A DNA stretch of 64,000 bases from Subtercola lobariae (GCF_014640255.1 NZ_BMGP01000006.1:310001-374000); one strand, 5' to 3'. Positions 42,573 through 51,820 are shown, counted from the first letter of the stretch. The notes: generated from the letters alone by a model not told the origin. Numbers and translations are program-made.

Positions 42573-43253
42573 TCACACCAGCAGCTGGCCAGCCTCGAAG
42601 TCGACCAGCACGCTGTCATGGTGATGACCGAGCCGGGCGGGCAGATGCGACCCGGGGTACAGCCCGCGCAGCCCCTCAGCGCTCACCGGATTGCCGATGC
42701 TCACACGATACGGCGATGCCTCGGGCGGCAAGACCGTCATCGTCACGAGATGAATTTCGCGGTCGCGGTAGTCGTGAAATCCCAGGTAGCGCGACGAGAC
42801 AATGGTGACCGCGATCAGTTTGCCGTTCGCAGTGAGCCAGTCGGCGCTACCCGTGTCAGCCTCATCCGAGTGCGGCGGCCGGCCCATGCGCACACAGGGC
42901 GCAGGTCGAGTGAGGTCGATCGTGATGCGGGTTTTGTCATGAGCATCCACCCAGACCGCGCGAGACTCGGTGCCAGAATTCAGCTGAGCGATGTGGATGT
43001 CGGGCACACGCTGGTAGGCCGTGGCCATGAACGGCAGCCCGCCTTCGGAGACCACCTGCAACAAAATGGCGCAGGTGGTCTCGTGCATTCCGTCGTCGCC
43101 GATGCCCCCGCCGATCAGCGTGTCGCCACCGCGGCGGCCCGGCGTAACCGAGACGATTGTGCCGTGCCCGGGCACCCCCGTTTTGATCAACTCACTATCG
43201 GCCACGCCGAAGGTGCGCGAGGCGGCAGACGACGCTTTTGAGAAGAATCCCAT
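42573..43253 (-). CDS. Conserved hypothetical protein, two-repeat beta domain
   Basis: 226 residues; not recognised. The N-terminal half reads GVPGHGTIVSVTPGRRGGD...CAILLQVVSEGGLPFMATAYQRVPDIHIAQLNSGTESRAVWVDAHDKTRITIDL. This is the pattern of small actinobacterial proteins in which a GxGxI strand is followed by a conserved VxVxxDP-like end, here twice (the second ending LPARLGHHHDSVLVDFE). No signal peptide or membrane segment. Monocistronic, convergent with the lipoate ligase. Confidence 0.6.
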   Translation of the reverse strand: MGFFSKASSAASRTFGVADSELIKTGVPGHGTIVSVTPGRRGGDTLIGGGIGDDGMHETTCAILLQVVSEGGLPFMATAYQRVPDIHIAQLNSGTESRAVWVDAHDKTRITIDLTRPAPCVRMGRPPHSDEADTGSADWLTANGKLIAVTIVSSRYLGFHDYRDREIHLVTMTVLPPEASPYRVSIGNPVSAEGLRGLYPGSHLPARLGHHHDSVLVDFEAGQLLV

Positions 43254-43321
43254 GCGCCTAGCCTACGTCATAACTGAGAGTTGCTCGAATAAAGCCTTTC
43301 GGCCAGCGGCCCCAGCCCGGC

Positions 43322-43609
43322 TCAGCCCCGCTCGACCAGCTCGTGGTACTCGGGGTGCTCGTCGATCCAGCGCGCCATGAACGGGCACTGCGGCACCACC
43401 TTCAACCCCGTCGAGACCCGCACGTCGTCGAGCGCACCCTTCACGAGCTCGCCGCCGATACCCTTGCGCCGCCTGGCCGGGTCGACCTCGGTGTGGGTGA
43501 AGACAATCTCGTCGCCGTGCAGCCGATAGTCGATGAACCCGGCCTCTGCTCCGTCGTCGAGCAGCACGTAGCGATTGTTCTCGGGGTGATTGGTGATCTC
43601 GGTACTCAT
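43322..43609 (-). CDS. YidJ-type small GNAT acetyltransferase
   Basis: 95 residues from ATG 43609. The sequence NRYVLLDDGAEAGFIDYRLHGDEIVFTHTEVDPARRRKGIGGELVKGALDDVR...VVPQCPFMARWIDEHPEY is the full-length Gcn5-related YjdJ/DUF4509-like family. It has the acetyl-CoA loop RRRKGIGGEL and the conserved CPF Cys. Substrate unknown. Divergent from the DNA methyltransferase gene. Confidence 0.85.
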   Translation of the reverse strand: MSTEITNHPENNRYVLLDDGAEAGFIDYRLHGDEIVFTHTEVDPARRRKGIGGELVKGALDDVRVSTGLKVVPQCPFMARWIDEHPEYHELVERG

Positions 43610-43678
43610 CGTGCTCCCGAGGGTACGCCGGGGTTCTGGCTGGTGCCAGCACCACGCGGGGGCTGTCACAATGAGACA

Positions 43679-44575
43679 ATGCCTGCTACGTCGCCTCCAT
43701 CTTCGGCACCGGATGCTCAGGCGCTCGGCACCGGGGGCCGCATCGTTCAGGCGAACAACCTCGACGTACTACCCACCCTCGCCAGCGGGTCGTTCACTCT
43801 AATCTACCTCGACCCGCCGTTCAACACCGGCCGCGTGCAACGGCGGCAGGGCACAACGGCGGTTCGGGCATCCGCCGGCACCGGAACAATCACCGGATTC
43901 AAGGGCAACAGTTACGACCGCATCAAGGGCGACCTGCTGCGCTACGACGATGTTTTCGAGAATTATTGGGAGTTTCTCGAGCCCCGCCTGCTCGAGGCCT
44001 GGCGCCTGTTGGCTGACGACGGAACCCTCTACCTGCACCTCGATTACCGTGAGGCGCACTACGCCAAAGTGCTGCTCGATGCGCTCTTCGGCCGCGAAAG
44101 CTTCTTGAACGAGATCATCTGGGCCTACGACTACGGGGCGAAGTCGAAGACGCGCTGGCCCACTAAGCACGACACGATTCTGGTCTACGTGAAGAACCCC
44201 GACGCCTACTTCTTCAACTCAGAAGAGGTCGACCGCGAGCCGTACATGGCGCCGGGCCTCGTGACGCCCGAGCGTGCTGCACGCGGCAAGCTGCCCACGG
44301 ATGTGTGGTGGCACACCATCGTCTCGCCCACGGGCCACGAGAAGACGGGTTACCCCACCCAGAAGCCCGAGGGCATTCTGCGTCGCATCGTGCAGGCCTC
44401 GTCGAGGCCCGATGACGCGGTGCTCGACTTCTTCGCCGGCAGCGGCACCACCGGCGCCGTGGCCTCGGCCCTCGGCCGTCGCTTCACGCTCGTCGACCAG
44501 AATCCCGAGGCCATCGCGGTCATGCGCGCCCGCCTCCCCGGCGCCACCTTCGAGGCCCTTGACTCTCGAGCCTAA
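43679..44575 (+). CDS. Orphan beta-class DNA methyltransferase
   Basis: 298 residues from ATG 43679. The catalytic motif IV DPPF (in YLDPPFNTGR, about residues 44-50) precedes the SAM motif I DFFAGSGTTGAVA (about 250), which is the beta-class order of N6-adenine or N4-cytosine methylases. DPPF is somewhat more common in amino-methylases of CcrM-like type. The target-recognition region lies between (WAYDYGAKSKTRWPTKHDTILVY). No restriction enzyme gene is adjacent, so it may be an orphan regulatory methylase; target unknown. Confidence 0.85.
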   Translation: MPATSPPSSAPDAQALGTGGRIVQANNLDVLPTLASGSFTLIYLDPPFNTGRVQRRQGTTAVRASAGTGTITGFKGNSYDRIKGDLLRYDDVFENYWEFLEPRLLEAWRLLADDGTLYLHLDYREAHYAKVLLDALFGRESFLNEIIWAYDYGAKSKTRWPTKHDTILVYVKNPDAYFFNSEEVDREPYMAPGLVTPERAARGKLPTDVWWHTIVSPTGHEKTGYPTQKPEGILRRIVQASSRPDDAVLDFFAGSGTTGAVASALGRRFTLVDQNPEAIAVMRARLPGATFEALDSRA

Positions 44576-44642
44576 GCGAGTAATACTCGATTAAGCTCGC
44601 GGTCGATTCGGGGGAACTACCGCCTAATCGAGTGGGTGGGGC

Positions 44643-44855
44643 ATGTCATCTTCGAAGCACATTGTGCACGGCATTATTGCGGCGTCAGTGGCTATTGCGG
44701 TGTCGGCCGTGGGGGTGCAAACGGTACAGGCGGCAGAAGTGCCGAAGATCTCGCTTGCGACGGTCCGTGATCCCAGCCACCTGCTTCCGCCCTACCCAGG
44801 CCCCATTTCGAAATCCGGCGCAAAACGACTTCAGCCGATGGTCGATCGCGGCTAG
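44643..44855 (+). CDS. Small secreted protein, unknown
   Basis: 70 residues. The N-terminal 31 residues (KH, then IIAASVAIAVSAVGVQTV, then QAAEV) form a clear Sec signal peptide with cleavage after VQA-A; the mature part is about 39 residues with several prolines. No family recognised. No strong Shine-Dalgarno. Inverted repeats lie in the 67 bases before it: GAGTAATACTC (44578-44588), and ACTCGATTA / TAATCGAGT (44585-44593 and 44625-44633). They may fold in its leader or bind a regulator. Convergent with the MFS gene. Confidence 0.55.
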   Translation: MSSSKHIVHGIIAASVAIAVSAVGVQTVQAAEVPKISLATVRDPSHLLPPYPGPISKSGAKRLQPMVDRG

Positions 44856-44867
44856 GGCCGCCCGAAC

Positions 44868-46811
44868 TCAGCCGTGGCGGGGCTGGCGCGGCTCCTCACC
44901 CGCGGGCGCAGCCGGAGCCGCAGGCGCCGTCGAGGTGGCCGCGGGGGCGGCGGTGCCGGCGCTCGCACCCGCGGCGGAAGGCTCGCCGGCGAAGCCGGGG
45001 GCCTCCGCTCCGGCTGCGTCTACCGAGACCGGGATGCCGTTTGGCTGCTCTGACGAGGTGCCGGGCTCGATCATCGCGCCCGCGATGTTGGCTGCCGCAA
45101 CAGCTTCGGCGGCCAGAACGTCGTCACGGGCATCCAAGTCGCTCGCCTCTTGCATGGCCGACTTCGCACGCAGCGGCGGAGCCTTCAAGAACAGCGCCAG
45201 CACGAAGGCCACCACTACGACGGCCAGCGTGATCCAGAACACCGCAGCGATAGCATACGAGAACCCGCTCAAGAACGGGAACGCGAGTCGCGGGTCGATC
45301 ACGTTCAAGAACGCCGTGTCGCCGTTCAGCGCGTTGCCGATGGCGGTGATGTCGTTCGTCTGAATCCAGCCGAGAATCTGCGTGTTCGCCGGGTTGCTGG
45401 TGACGCTCGGGTCTGCCGCCGCGGCCGCGATTCCGGCCTGAGTGGATGGCCACGAGAACGCGTCGGCGACGGTCGTGGGCAGGCGCGTGAAGATGAACGA
45501 GAACACGACAGCGGTGCCCAGCGTTCCGCCGATGGAGCGGAAGAACGTCGAGGCGCTCGTGGCTACGCCGATGTCTCGTGGCCCGACGGAGTTCTGCGAT
45601 GCGATGGTGAGCGTCTGCATCATCTGGCCGAGCCCGAGACCGATGACGAACATACCGGTCATCACGTACCAGAGCTGTTTGTCGACCGTCAAGAACGTCA
45701 TCATGAAGAACCCGATGGCCATTAAAGCCGTGCCGATGACGGGAAACTTCTTGTACCGCCCGGTGCGCGCGATGAGCTGACCCGAAACGATGGAGGCGAT
45801 CATCAACCCCAGAATCATGGGCAGCATCAAGAAGCCCGACTCGGTGGGTGTTGCACCCTTCACGATCTGCAGGTAGAGCGGAACGGTCAGCAGCGCCCCG
45901 AACATCCCGAAACCAACGAGCACGCCGAGCACCGTGGCCACCGAGAACGTCGACGATTTGAACAGTTTCAGCGGTATCAGCGCGTCGTCGCCCATTCGGC
46001 GCTCGACGAAGATGAACGCGATGATGCCGATGAACGAGAGGGCGTAGCAGGCCCAGGCGCCACCAGAGCCCCAGCCCCAATCGCGGCCCTGCTCGGCGAT
46101 GAGCAGCAACGGCACGAGTGCAAGCACCACCATCGCGGCGCCCCACCAGTCGATGCGGGCGTTTCGCTTGGTGTGCGGCAGATGCAGGTACCGCAGCACG
46201 ACCACGAGCGCCACAACGCCGATGGGAATGTTGATCAGAAACACCCAGCGCCAGCCGGTGATGAACAGAATCGAGTCTGCGCCCGAGAGCAACCCGCCGA
46301 GCAGCGGGCCGATGACGCTCGCGATACCGAAGGTCGCCAAGAAGTAACCCTGGTACTTCGCGCGTTCGCGGGGCGCGAGCATGTCGCCCATGATCGCGAG
46401 CGGCAGCGCCATCAGCCCACCGGCGCCCGCGCCCTGGATGCCCCGGAACACCGCCAGCTCGTACATCGAGGTCGACAACCCGGCGAGCAACGACCCCACC
46501 AAGAAAATGGTGATGGCGATGATGAACAGCGGCCGCCGCCCGAAGATGTCAGAGAGCTTGCCGTAGATCGGTGTTGAAATGGTCGACATGATCAGGTAGG
46601 CCGTGGTCACCCACGCCTGCAGGCTGAGCCCGTGCAGATCGTCAGAGATCGTACGCATCGAGGTGCCCACGATGGTCTGGTCGAGGGCGCCTAGGAACAT
46701 GCCGGCCATGAGTGCGACGATGATCACCAGAATCTGCCGGTGAGTCATCACTCCGCCCGCGTCTTTGATCTGCTGAGCCCGGTCTTTACCGGTTGTGCTT
46801 GTGCGCGACAT
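44868..46811 (-). CDS. MFS multidrug transporter, DHA2 (EmrB/QacA) family
   Basis: 647 residues from ATG 46811; 14 membrane segments. Signature GALDQTIVGTSMRTISDDLHGLSLQAWVTTAYLIMSTISTPIYGKLSDIFGRRP (motif D1 and A) and RGIQGAGAGGLMALPLAIMGDMLAPRERAKYQG (motif C neighbourhood). An extra about 100 residues after TM14 are Ala/Pro/Ser-rich. Likely a proton-coupled drug exporter. No adjacent TetR gene; the intergenic region to the right (168 bases) has no obvious operator. Confidence 0.88.
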   Translation of the reverse strand: MSRTSTTGKDRAQQIKDAGGVMTHRQILVIIVALMAGMFLGALDQTIVGTSMRTISDDLHGLSLQAWVTTAYLIMSTISTPIYGKLSDIFGRRPLFIIAITIFLVGSLLAGLSTSMYELAVFRGIQGAGAGGLMALPLAIMGDMLAPRERAKYQGYFLATFGIASVIGPLLGGLLSGADSILFITGWRWVFLINIPIGVVALVVVLRYLHLPHTKRNARIDWWGAAMVVLALVPLLLIAEQGRDWGWGSGGAWACYALSFIGIIAFIFVERRMGDDALIPLKLFKSSTFSVATVLGVLVGFGMFGALLTVPLYLQIVKGATPTESGFLMLPMILGLMIASIVSGQLIARTGRYKKFPVIGTALMAIGFFMMTFLTVDKQLWYVMTGMFVIGLGLGQMMQTLTIASQNSVGPRDIGVATSASTFFRSIGGTLGTAVVFSFIFTRLPTTVADAFSWPSTQAGIAAAAADPSVTSNPANTQILGWIQTNDITAIGNALNGDTAFLNVIDPRLAFPFLSGFSYAIAAVFWITLAVVVVAFVLALFLKAPPLRAKSAMQEASDLDARDDVLAAEAVAAANIAGAMIEPGTSSEQPNGIPVSVDAAGAEAPGFAGEPSAAGASAGTAAPAATSTAPAAPAAPAGEEPRQPRHG

Positions 46812-46979
46812 GAGATTCCTGACCAGAAAACGGCGAATGGATGCACGAAAAAAGTTTGCGGTGTCTGCAAAGTTACACCCGGCGAAAGATGGGTGCAAGC
46901 TGAGAGCGCAGGGCACACTCTCCCGTGGCTCACACGCCAGTCATACCGAATCCATAGGTTCGGGTGATGGTCTGGGTGG

Positions 46980-47861
46980 GTGTTAACAACCCGTCGTGCC
47001 TTTCTCACCCTCGCTGCCGGTTCTGGCCTGATGGCGTTGGCGGGGTGCGCGGCGCTCAGTGCCTCGGGTGAGGAATCGAGGGCCGGTACGCCCACTCCGA
47101 CGCTCTCGGCCGGGCCCGCGGTGACTGCCGCGAGTGTCGCGATCGGGTCGCTCTCAGGCGGTACGACGGTGCGGTTGACCGGGTCGTCGCTCGCCGAGGT
47201 TGTGGGGGTGACGGTGGGGGCGAACCCTGCAGCATCCATTGCCCTGATCGACGCGAACACGGTGAGCTTTGTGACGCCGGCGGCCGTCGACTATCAGCCC
47301 GCTAACGCGCCGATCACGCTGACTCAGGCCGACGGAACGGTGATCGACACCGCGAAACAGTTCTCGTACCAGGCGGTTACCTCCGTCGACAAACAGCTGC
47401 AGTACGCCTTCACCTATTGGCAGAACTACAACCTTGCCGAATGGGGAATCTTCAGCGACAACGACTGCGGCAACTTCGTGAACCAGACGCTCGTCGCTCG
47501 CGGTTGGGCGCAGAACACCGACTGGTACAGCGACTATGTGTCGAACGGTGATTACAGCCTGAGCTGGATTCGCGGCACCGAGATGGACGACTACCTTGCC
47601 TCGCGGCCCGACACCACACGCCTCGAGCTGGCCGATCGAGCCCGGCTGAAAATCGGTGACGTGGTGATGTTCGACTGGGATCCGCAGAACAACAACGGCC
47701 CCGACCACACCATGGTGGTGTCGCGGGTGGTGCCGAACGACGACGGATCGATCTCGATCAAGCTCGTGGGGCACACCGTCGATGCGCAATACCGCGACCT
47801 CGACCAAGCCATCACGGTCGACAACCCGGGGGGTACGGCGCACTTCTACAGCATCGCCTGA
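46980..47861 (+). CDS. Secreted protein with TIG and amidase-like domain
   Basis: 293 residues from GTG 46980. The start TTRRAFLTLAAGSGLMALAGC is a twin-arginine lipoprotein signal with the lipobox Cys at about residue 23. An IPT/TIG-like beta-domain (VAIGSLSGGTTVRLTGSSLAEVVGVTVGANPAASI) follows. The C-terminal domain has NDCGNFVNQTLVARGW and DHTMVV..., the Cys-Asn and His of Amidase_6-type (NlpC/P60-related) wall hydrolases. It probably acts on peptidoglycan or a surface peptide. The last 16 bases overlap the convergent fic gene. Confidence 0.7.
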   Translation: MLTTRRAFLTLAAGSGLMALAGCAALSASGEESRAGTPTPTLSAGPAVTAASVAIGSLSGGTTVRLTGSSLAEVVGVTVGANPAASIALIDANTVSFVTPAAVDYQPANAPITLTQADGTVIDTAKQFSYQAVTSVDKQLQYAFTYWQNYNLAEWGIFSDNDCGNFVNQTLVARGWAQNTDWYSDYVSNGDYSLSWIRGTEMDDYLASRPDTTRLELADRARLKIGDVVMFDWDPQNNNGPDHTMVVSRVVPNDDGSISIKLVGHTVDAQYRDLDQAITVDNPGGTAHFYSIA

Positions 47862-48823
47862 GTCTGAGTCTGATCCCCTCCATAGATGTGGTCGAAGGTG
47901 CCCTTCAGCTGCGTGAAATCGCCCGTCTGCTGGTAGGCGCGGTTGGCGATGATCATGTCGCTACGCGAGCCCGACGGGAGGCAACTCGCCGGGTCGATTG
48001 GAATACCGAGGTGCGCGCTCATCCACAGGGTGAAGACGAACATGGTGCGGCCGTTTCCGTCGCGAAAGGGGTGTACTGCATTGAGTTCGCCACATTCGGC
48101 CAGTCGCTCGAGCTTTTCGGGGCGGCTCAACGACGTGTTCGCCAACACGAGCTGCAGGTGGGTGAAGATGGCGGTAGCGGCCTCAGAGATTTCGGGGCCC
48201 GGGTAGTACTGTTCTCGCACGAGAATTGCCTCGGGGTCGCCCGGCGCGTACTGGGTGCTGTCGCGGGCGTATCTGACGAGGGGGGTATCTGGGCCGACTC
48301 GTTCGGTGCCGGCCCAGTCGAAGATGTCGGAGAAGATGCGGCGGTGAGTGAGTTTCAGGTGGTCGTAGTCGAAGTAGCCTTCTGCGGGGTTGAAGGTCAA
48401 CTCGACCAGTCGCAGATGCGTGATCTGAATCTCGAGTTCGCGAAACAGCCTGGTGTCGTCGATGCCGTCGGGGTGCTCATCGTCAACCAACCGGTTGCGC
48501 AGGCCGATGGTGCCGGGAATCAGGTAGTCCTCGAAGGAGCGAGCTCGAAAGGTGCGACGCTCAGAGCGCCGCAGACCCGCTGCGTGAATGGTCTCGAGCA
48601 CGGCATCGTCGGCCGACATGCGTTCGGCGGCGACAGCGGTGACGCGGGCGCGATGCTGGCCGGCGGCTTCGGGGCCATCGACCATGCTGATGACGGCTTG
48701 CGCCCATTGCATTCGCTGCGCGATCTCGTCTGGGCTGATCGCCGGGTGAGGTGGGCGCGTCGAGTTCGGCGGTGGCGTTGGCTGTGCTGGTTGTGCTGGT
48801 TGTGCTTGCCAATCAATCGTCAA
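47846..48823 (-). CDS. Fic-family AMP-transferase with VbhA-like N-terminus
   Basis: 325 residues from TTG 48823 (GAGGAAT 5 bases upstream). The Fic core is complete: DYLIPGTIGLRNRL, then HPFRDGNGRT at about 252-261 with the catalytic His and the ATP-binding Arg, so it can AMPylate a hydroxyl target. Residues about 28-80 (SPDEIAQRMQWAQAV...DGPEAA, then MSADDAVLETI) resemble the VbhA-type antitoxin helix. The inhibitory S-x-x-x-E-G is replaced by I-x-x-x-D-G. A Pro/Gln-rich segment precedes it. The target is unknown. The 3' end overlaps the TIG/amidase gene tail to tail. Confidence 0.85.
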   Translation of the reverse strand: MTIDWQAQPAQPAQPTPPPNSTRPPHPAISPDEIAQRMQWAQAVISMVDGPEAAGQHRARVTAVAAERMSADDAVLETIHAAGLRRSERRTFRARSFEDYLIPGTIGLRNRLVDDEHPDGIDDTRLFRELEIQITHLRLVELTFNPAEGYFDYDHLKLTHRRIFSDIFDWAGTERVGPDTPLVRYARDSTQYAPGDPEAILVREQYYPGPEISEAATAIFTHLQLVLANTSLSRPEKLERLAECGELNAVHPFRDGNGRTMFVFTLWMSAHLGIPIDPASCLPSGSRSDMIIANRAYQQTGDFTQLKGTFDHIYGGDQTQTQAML

Positions 48824-48959
48824 TTTGATTCCTCTACAACCGGGTCATTCGCAAGCTAATAAGAGCTTTCGTCACTTCGTACGATAGCGAAGATGTCTCG
48901 CTTTATGCAAGCGGTCTCCCGCTGCTCCCTGCGTCAGGCGGTCGCTCTAAGCTAGGCGG

Positions 48960-49952
48960 GTGTTGAATTCGTCGCAGCCCGGGCTGCCTTATGCGCCCAA
49001 ATCGGGGTCTGGGTCGGGGCAGGGCTCTGGGGCCGGTTCAGGCGAGACAACTGGGCAGCCGTCGGGGTCGGGGTCGGCTCCGGATGCTCACTCCCGCGTC
49101 ACGGCGCGGCGAGTGGTTGCGGCGTCACTCGTTGTCATCGTGGTGGCGCTGCTCGTCATCGTGACGGTTGTGGTGGTGAAGGTTGCTGCTCCGCGCGAGT
49201 TGGCGGCGGTGGCTGGCACGGCATCGCCGTCTGCCTCGGGGGAGGGTGCGGCATCCACTGGCCCGACGACGACCGCGACACCGACCGCAACTGACGTGCC
49301 GACGCCGGCCCCGCCGACGCCCGCAGGGTTCGACAAGACGAAGTACTCCATCGACGACCCGAACAGCATCTGGTTCGTGGTGAATAAGCTGCGGCCGATT
49401 GCTGACGGCAAAGATTTCGTTCCGCAGAACCTCGTCGACCTGCCCGCAGACATGCCGAACCCGAACGACTACCAACTGCGCGGTGACGCCGCAGCTGCGC
49501 TCGCGACCATGTTCGCGGCCGCGAAAACCGAGATCGGTAAGCAACTCGTCGCCCAGAGCGGCTACCGTTCGTACAGCGTTCAGGTCGACTCGTACAAGTA
49601 CTACGTCAACCTCGATGGGGTCGCCGGCGCCGATCAGACCAGCGCGCGCCCTGGCTTCAGCGAGCACCAGACCGGTCTCGCCATGGATATTCTCGACACG
49701 ACCAGCGGATGCTCGACCGACGGCCTCTGCTTCAGCACAACCACCGCGGGGCAGTGGCTGGCGGCGAACGCCTACCGTTTCGGCTACATTCTGCGTTACC
49801 CTGCCGACAAGACCGCCGTCACGGGGTACGAGTACGAACCGTGGCACTTCAGGTACGTCGGAGTGGATCTCGCGACCGAGATGCACAACACCGGGGTCGA
49901 AACCCTCGAGGAGTTCTTCGGCCTGCCAGCGGCGCCCGGCTACGCCGGGTAG
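48960..49952 (+). CDS. D-Ala-D-Ala carboxypeptidase, VanY family
   Basis: 330 residues from GTG 48960. A cytoplasmic Gly/Ser-rich tail, a single membrane anchor (VVAASLVVIVVALLVIVTVVVV, about 46-70) and an Ala/Thr/Pro linker lead to the peptidase domain. VAQSGYRSYSVQ, PGFSEHQTGLAMDI (His and Asp zinc ligands, about 230-245) and YEPWHFRYVG (Glu and His) are the VanY/DacB metal-site motifs. It trims the terminal D-Ala of peptidoglycan stems outside the membrane. Monocistronic. Confidence 0.88.
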   Translation: MLNSSQPGLPYAPKSGSGSGQGSGAGSGETTGQPSGSGSAPDAHSRVTARRVVAASLVVIVVALLVIVTVVVVKVAAPRELAAVAGTASPSASGEGAASTGPTTTATPTATDVPTPAPPTPAGFDKTKYSIDDPNSIWFVVNKLRPIADGKDFVPQNLVDLPADMPNPNDYQLRGDAAAALATMFAAAKTEIGKQLVAQSGYRSYSVQVDSYKYYVNLDGVAGADQTSARPGFSEHQTGLAMDILDTTSGCSTDGLCFSTTTAGQWLAANAYRFGYILRYPADKTAVTGYEYEPWHFRYVGVDLATEMHNTGVETLEEFFGLPAAPGYAG

Positions 49953-50056
49953 CTGCGCTCAGTCTGCGTCGGGTGGCATCTCGTCGCGGCCGTACCGCAG
50001 AACCGCGACAGCGACTTTGTGGCTTGTCTGTCGAGCGGCGCGCGGGCGAGCCCGAG

Positions 50057-51562
50057 TCAGCCGTCGACCTCGGGCAGATGGCCACCCTGGCCGGCCTGGC
50101 CGGATGCGGGCGGAAGAGTCGGTGACTGGCTCTGCCTGGGCTCGGGCGCCGGAGCCGACGGTGACGGGGTGGCGGTGGGCGGTGTTGTCGACGTCGGTGG
50201 GGTTGTGGGGGGCACGGTCGGCTGAGTTGTGGGCGGCACCGTGGGCGGATCGGTCGGCGGCACCGTAGGCGGCGGCGTCGCGGCCGGGTCGATCGTCAGG
50301 TCGAGTTCGCGAATTGTCGAGCCCGCGTCATTCGTCGCTGCGACGGTGAACGAGCTGTGCCCGGCCCTCGTCGGAATTCCCACGATCGCACCCGCCTCCG
50401 TATCGATGCGCAACCCGTCGGGAAGGTGCCCGGCCACCACGCTGAACGCAGGCGCCGGGTCGCCGGTGAACGCGAGCTGACCCCCGCTGTACGCGGAACC
50501 TGCGACCGCGTCAGGCAGCATTCTCGTTGAAATCACGGGCGACTCCTGACGCTGGATGACCGTGATGTCGCCTGAGGTTTCGTTTGTCACATAGAGCTGC
50601 CGAGCATCCGGAGCCACGGCGACAGCAGTCGGGGCCGAGCCGCCCGTGCTCCACGGTGGGAGAAACTCTGCGGAGTCGACCGAATACGCCGTCATCTGGT
50701 TGCCGTTCTCTCCGGTCACGTAGACGGTCTGACCGTCGGGGCTGACTGCGACGCCTTCGGGGCGGTCGATTCCGGTTGGCATGGGAGCTGAGAAGGTGTG
50801 CGTTGCGGTGTCGAAAACCTGAAAGTCGTTCGAGGTGATGTTCGTGATGTACACGTGCGCGCCGTCGGGGCTGATGGCGGCCCGGGTGGGGTTCGCGCAT
50901 CCGGAGTGAAGTGTCGGTTCGAAGAGGCCGGTCGCCGCGTCGTAAATGGCGAGGTCGCCCGAGCCGCTGTCGGTCACATAGGCGTGGGCGCCGTCGGGGC
51001 TCACCGTGACGCCTTGCGGGCTGTCGCCCCCGGTTTTCTCAGGCAGGGCGAAAGTGCCGGTTGCGGTGGTGAAAACGGCGAGGTCGCCCGAGTTGTGATC
51101 GACCACGAAAACGTGAGCGCCGTCTGCGCTGACGGCTACGCCCGTGGGGTCGACACCGCCGGTCGGTATGGATGCCCCGAACCGGCCCGTCACCGTATCG
51201 AGTACCGTGAGCGTGCCCGAGTTGGCGTTGACGACGTACACGTGCACGCCGTCGGGGCTCACGGCGACCCCATCGGGCTCGGAGCCGCCGGTCTTGATCG
51301 GCGCCCCGAACGTGCCCGCCGCAGTGTCGAACACCGAGAGGTCGTCAGAGCCGAAGTTGGCCACATACACGTGAGCGCCGTCGGGGCTGACAGCCAGCGC
51401 TATGGGGGAGTGTCCGCCCGTTTTCACCGGCGACGAGGGGGCCGGTTGGTAGCGCGTGTCGGCCGTGGCGGTTTGGGCGGCGAGCCCGGTAGAGAGCACT
51501 GCGAAACTCGCAGCGGCCGCGAGCATCGCTGCGCGGAACACCTTCAAATTAGATGAGATCAT
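50057..51562 (-). CDS. Secreted seven-bladed YVTN beta-propeller with Ig domain
   Basis: 501 residues with a Sec signal peptide (AAMLAAAASFAVLSTGLAAQTATA). Seven repeats of about 43 residues of the form xxTGGxxPxGVAVSPDGAHVYVxNxxSGDLxVFDTATGxF (from residue about 44 to 345) make a full propeller. A putative-Ig He_PIG domain (MLPDAVAGSAYSGGQLAFTGDPAPAFSV...) follows, and a 70-residue Pro/Thr tail that may span the wall. Likely a surface adhesion or S-layer-like protein; no sorting motif seen. A TACCCCC/GGGGGCA palindrome lies 22-38 bases before its ATG. Confidence 0.82.
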   Translation of the reverse strand: MISSNLKVFRAAMLAAAASFAVLSTGLAAQTATADTRYQPAPSSPVKTGGHSPIALAVSPDGAHVYVANFGSDDLSVFDTAAGTFGAPIKTGGSEPDGVAVSPDGVHVYVVNANSGTLTVLDTVTGRFGASIPTGGVDPTGVAVSADGAHVFVVDHNSGDLAVFTTATGTFALPEKTGGDSPQGVTVSPDGAHAYVTDSGSGDLAIYDAATGLFEPTLHSGCANPTRAAISPDGAHVYITNITSNDFQVFDTATHTFSAPMPTGIDRPEGVAVSPDGQTVYVTGENGNQMTAYSVDSAEFLPPWSTGGSAPTAVAVAPDARQLYVTNETSGDITVIQRQESPVISTRMLPDAVAGSAYSGGQLAFTGDPAPAFSVVAGHLPDGLRIDTEAGAIVGIPTRAGHSSFTVAATNDAGSTIRELDLTIDPAATPPPTVPPTDPPTVPPTTQPTVPPTTPPTSTTPPTATPSPSAPAPEPRQSQSPTLPPASGQAGQGGHLPEVDG

Positions 51563-51583
51563 CTCAGCAAACTACGACCGGTG

Positions 51584-51600
51584 TGCCCCCAATGGGGGTA
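51584..51600 (-). promoter_or_regulatory. C-tract/G-tract palindrome before the beta-propeller gene
   Basis: On the minus strand TACCCCCATTGGGGGCA, matching in form the elements at 25113-25130 and 55451-55467. The remaining 220 bases to 51820 show no gene. Confidence 0.5.
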
Positions 51601-51820
51601 AGTGGATGCTCGACACGCCGTGTGGCCCGCGCACATTGTCGCGTGGTGCACTCCGACGTGTCGCGTCGTGTACTTCTAGCTCCGCGACATGCACCCCGCA
51701 ACTTTCCGTCACCCGTGGCAGCTCAACGGGCGCGAATCTGCCGGGTGCGCCAGCCACGACCATCCACCTCGCGGTGTCGCGCTACCCGCGACCATCCGCC
51801 GCGCGCTGTTCGGCGATGAT

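Noticed and set aside
46885-46930. GGGTGC...GCTGAGA stretch resembling a TPP riboswitch
   Set aside because: The CUGAU/GAUCUGGAUAAUGCCAGC parts are missing and no thiamine gene follows.
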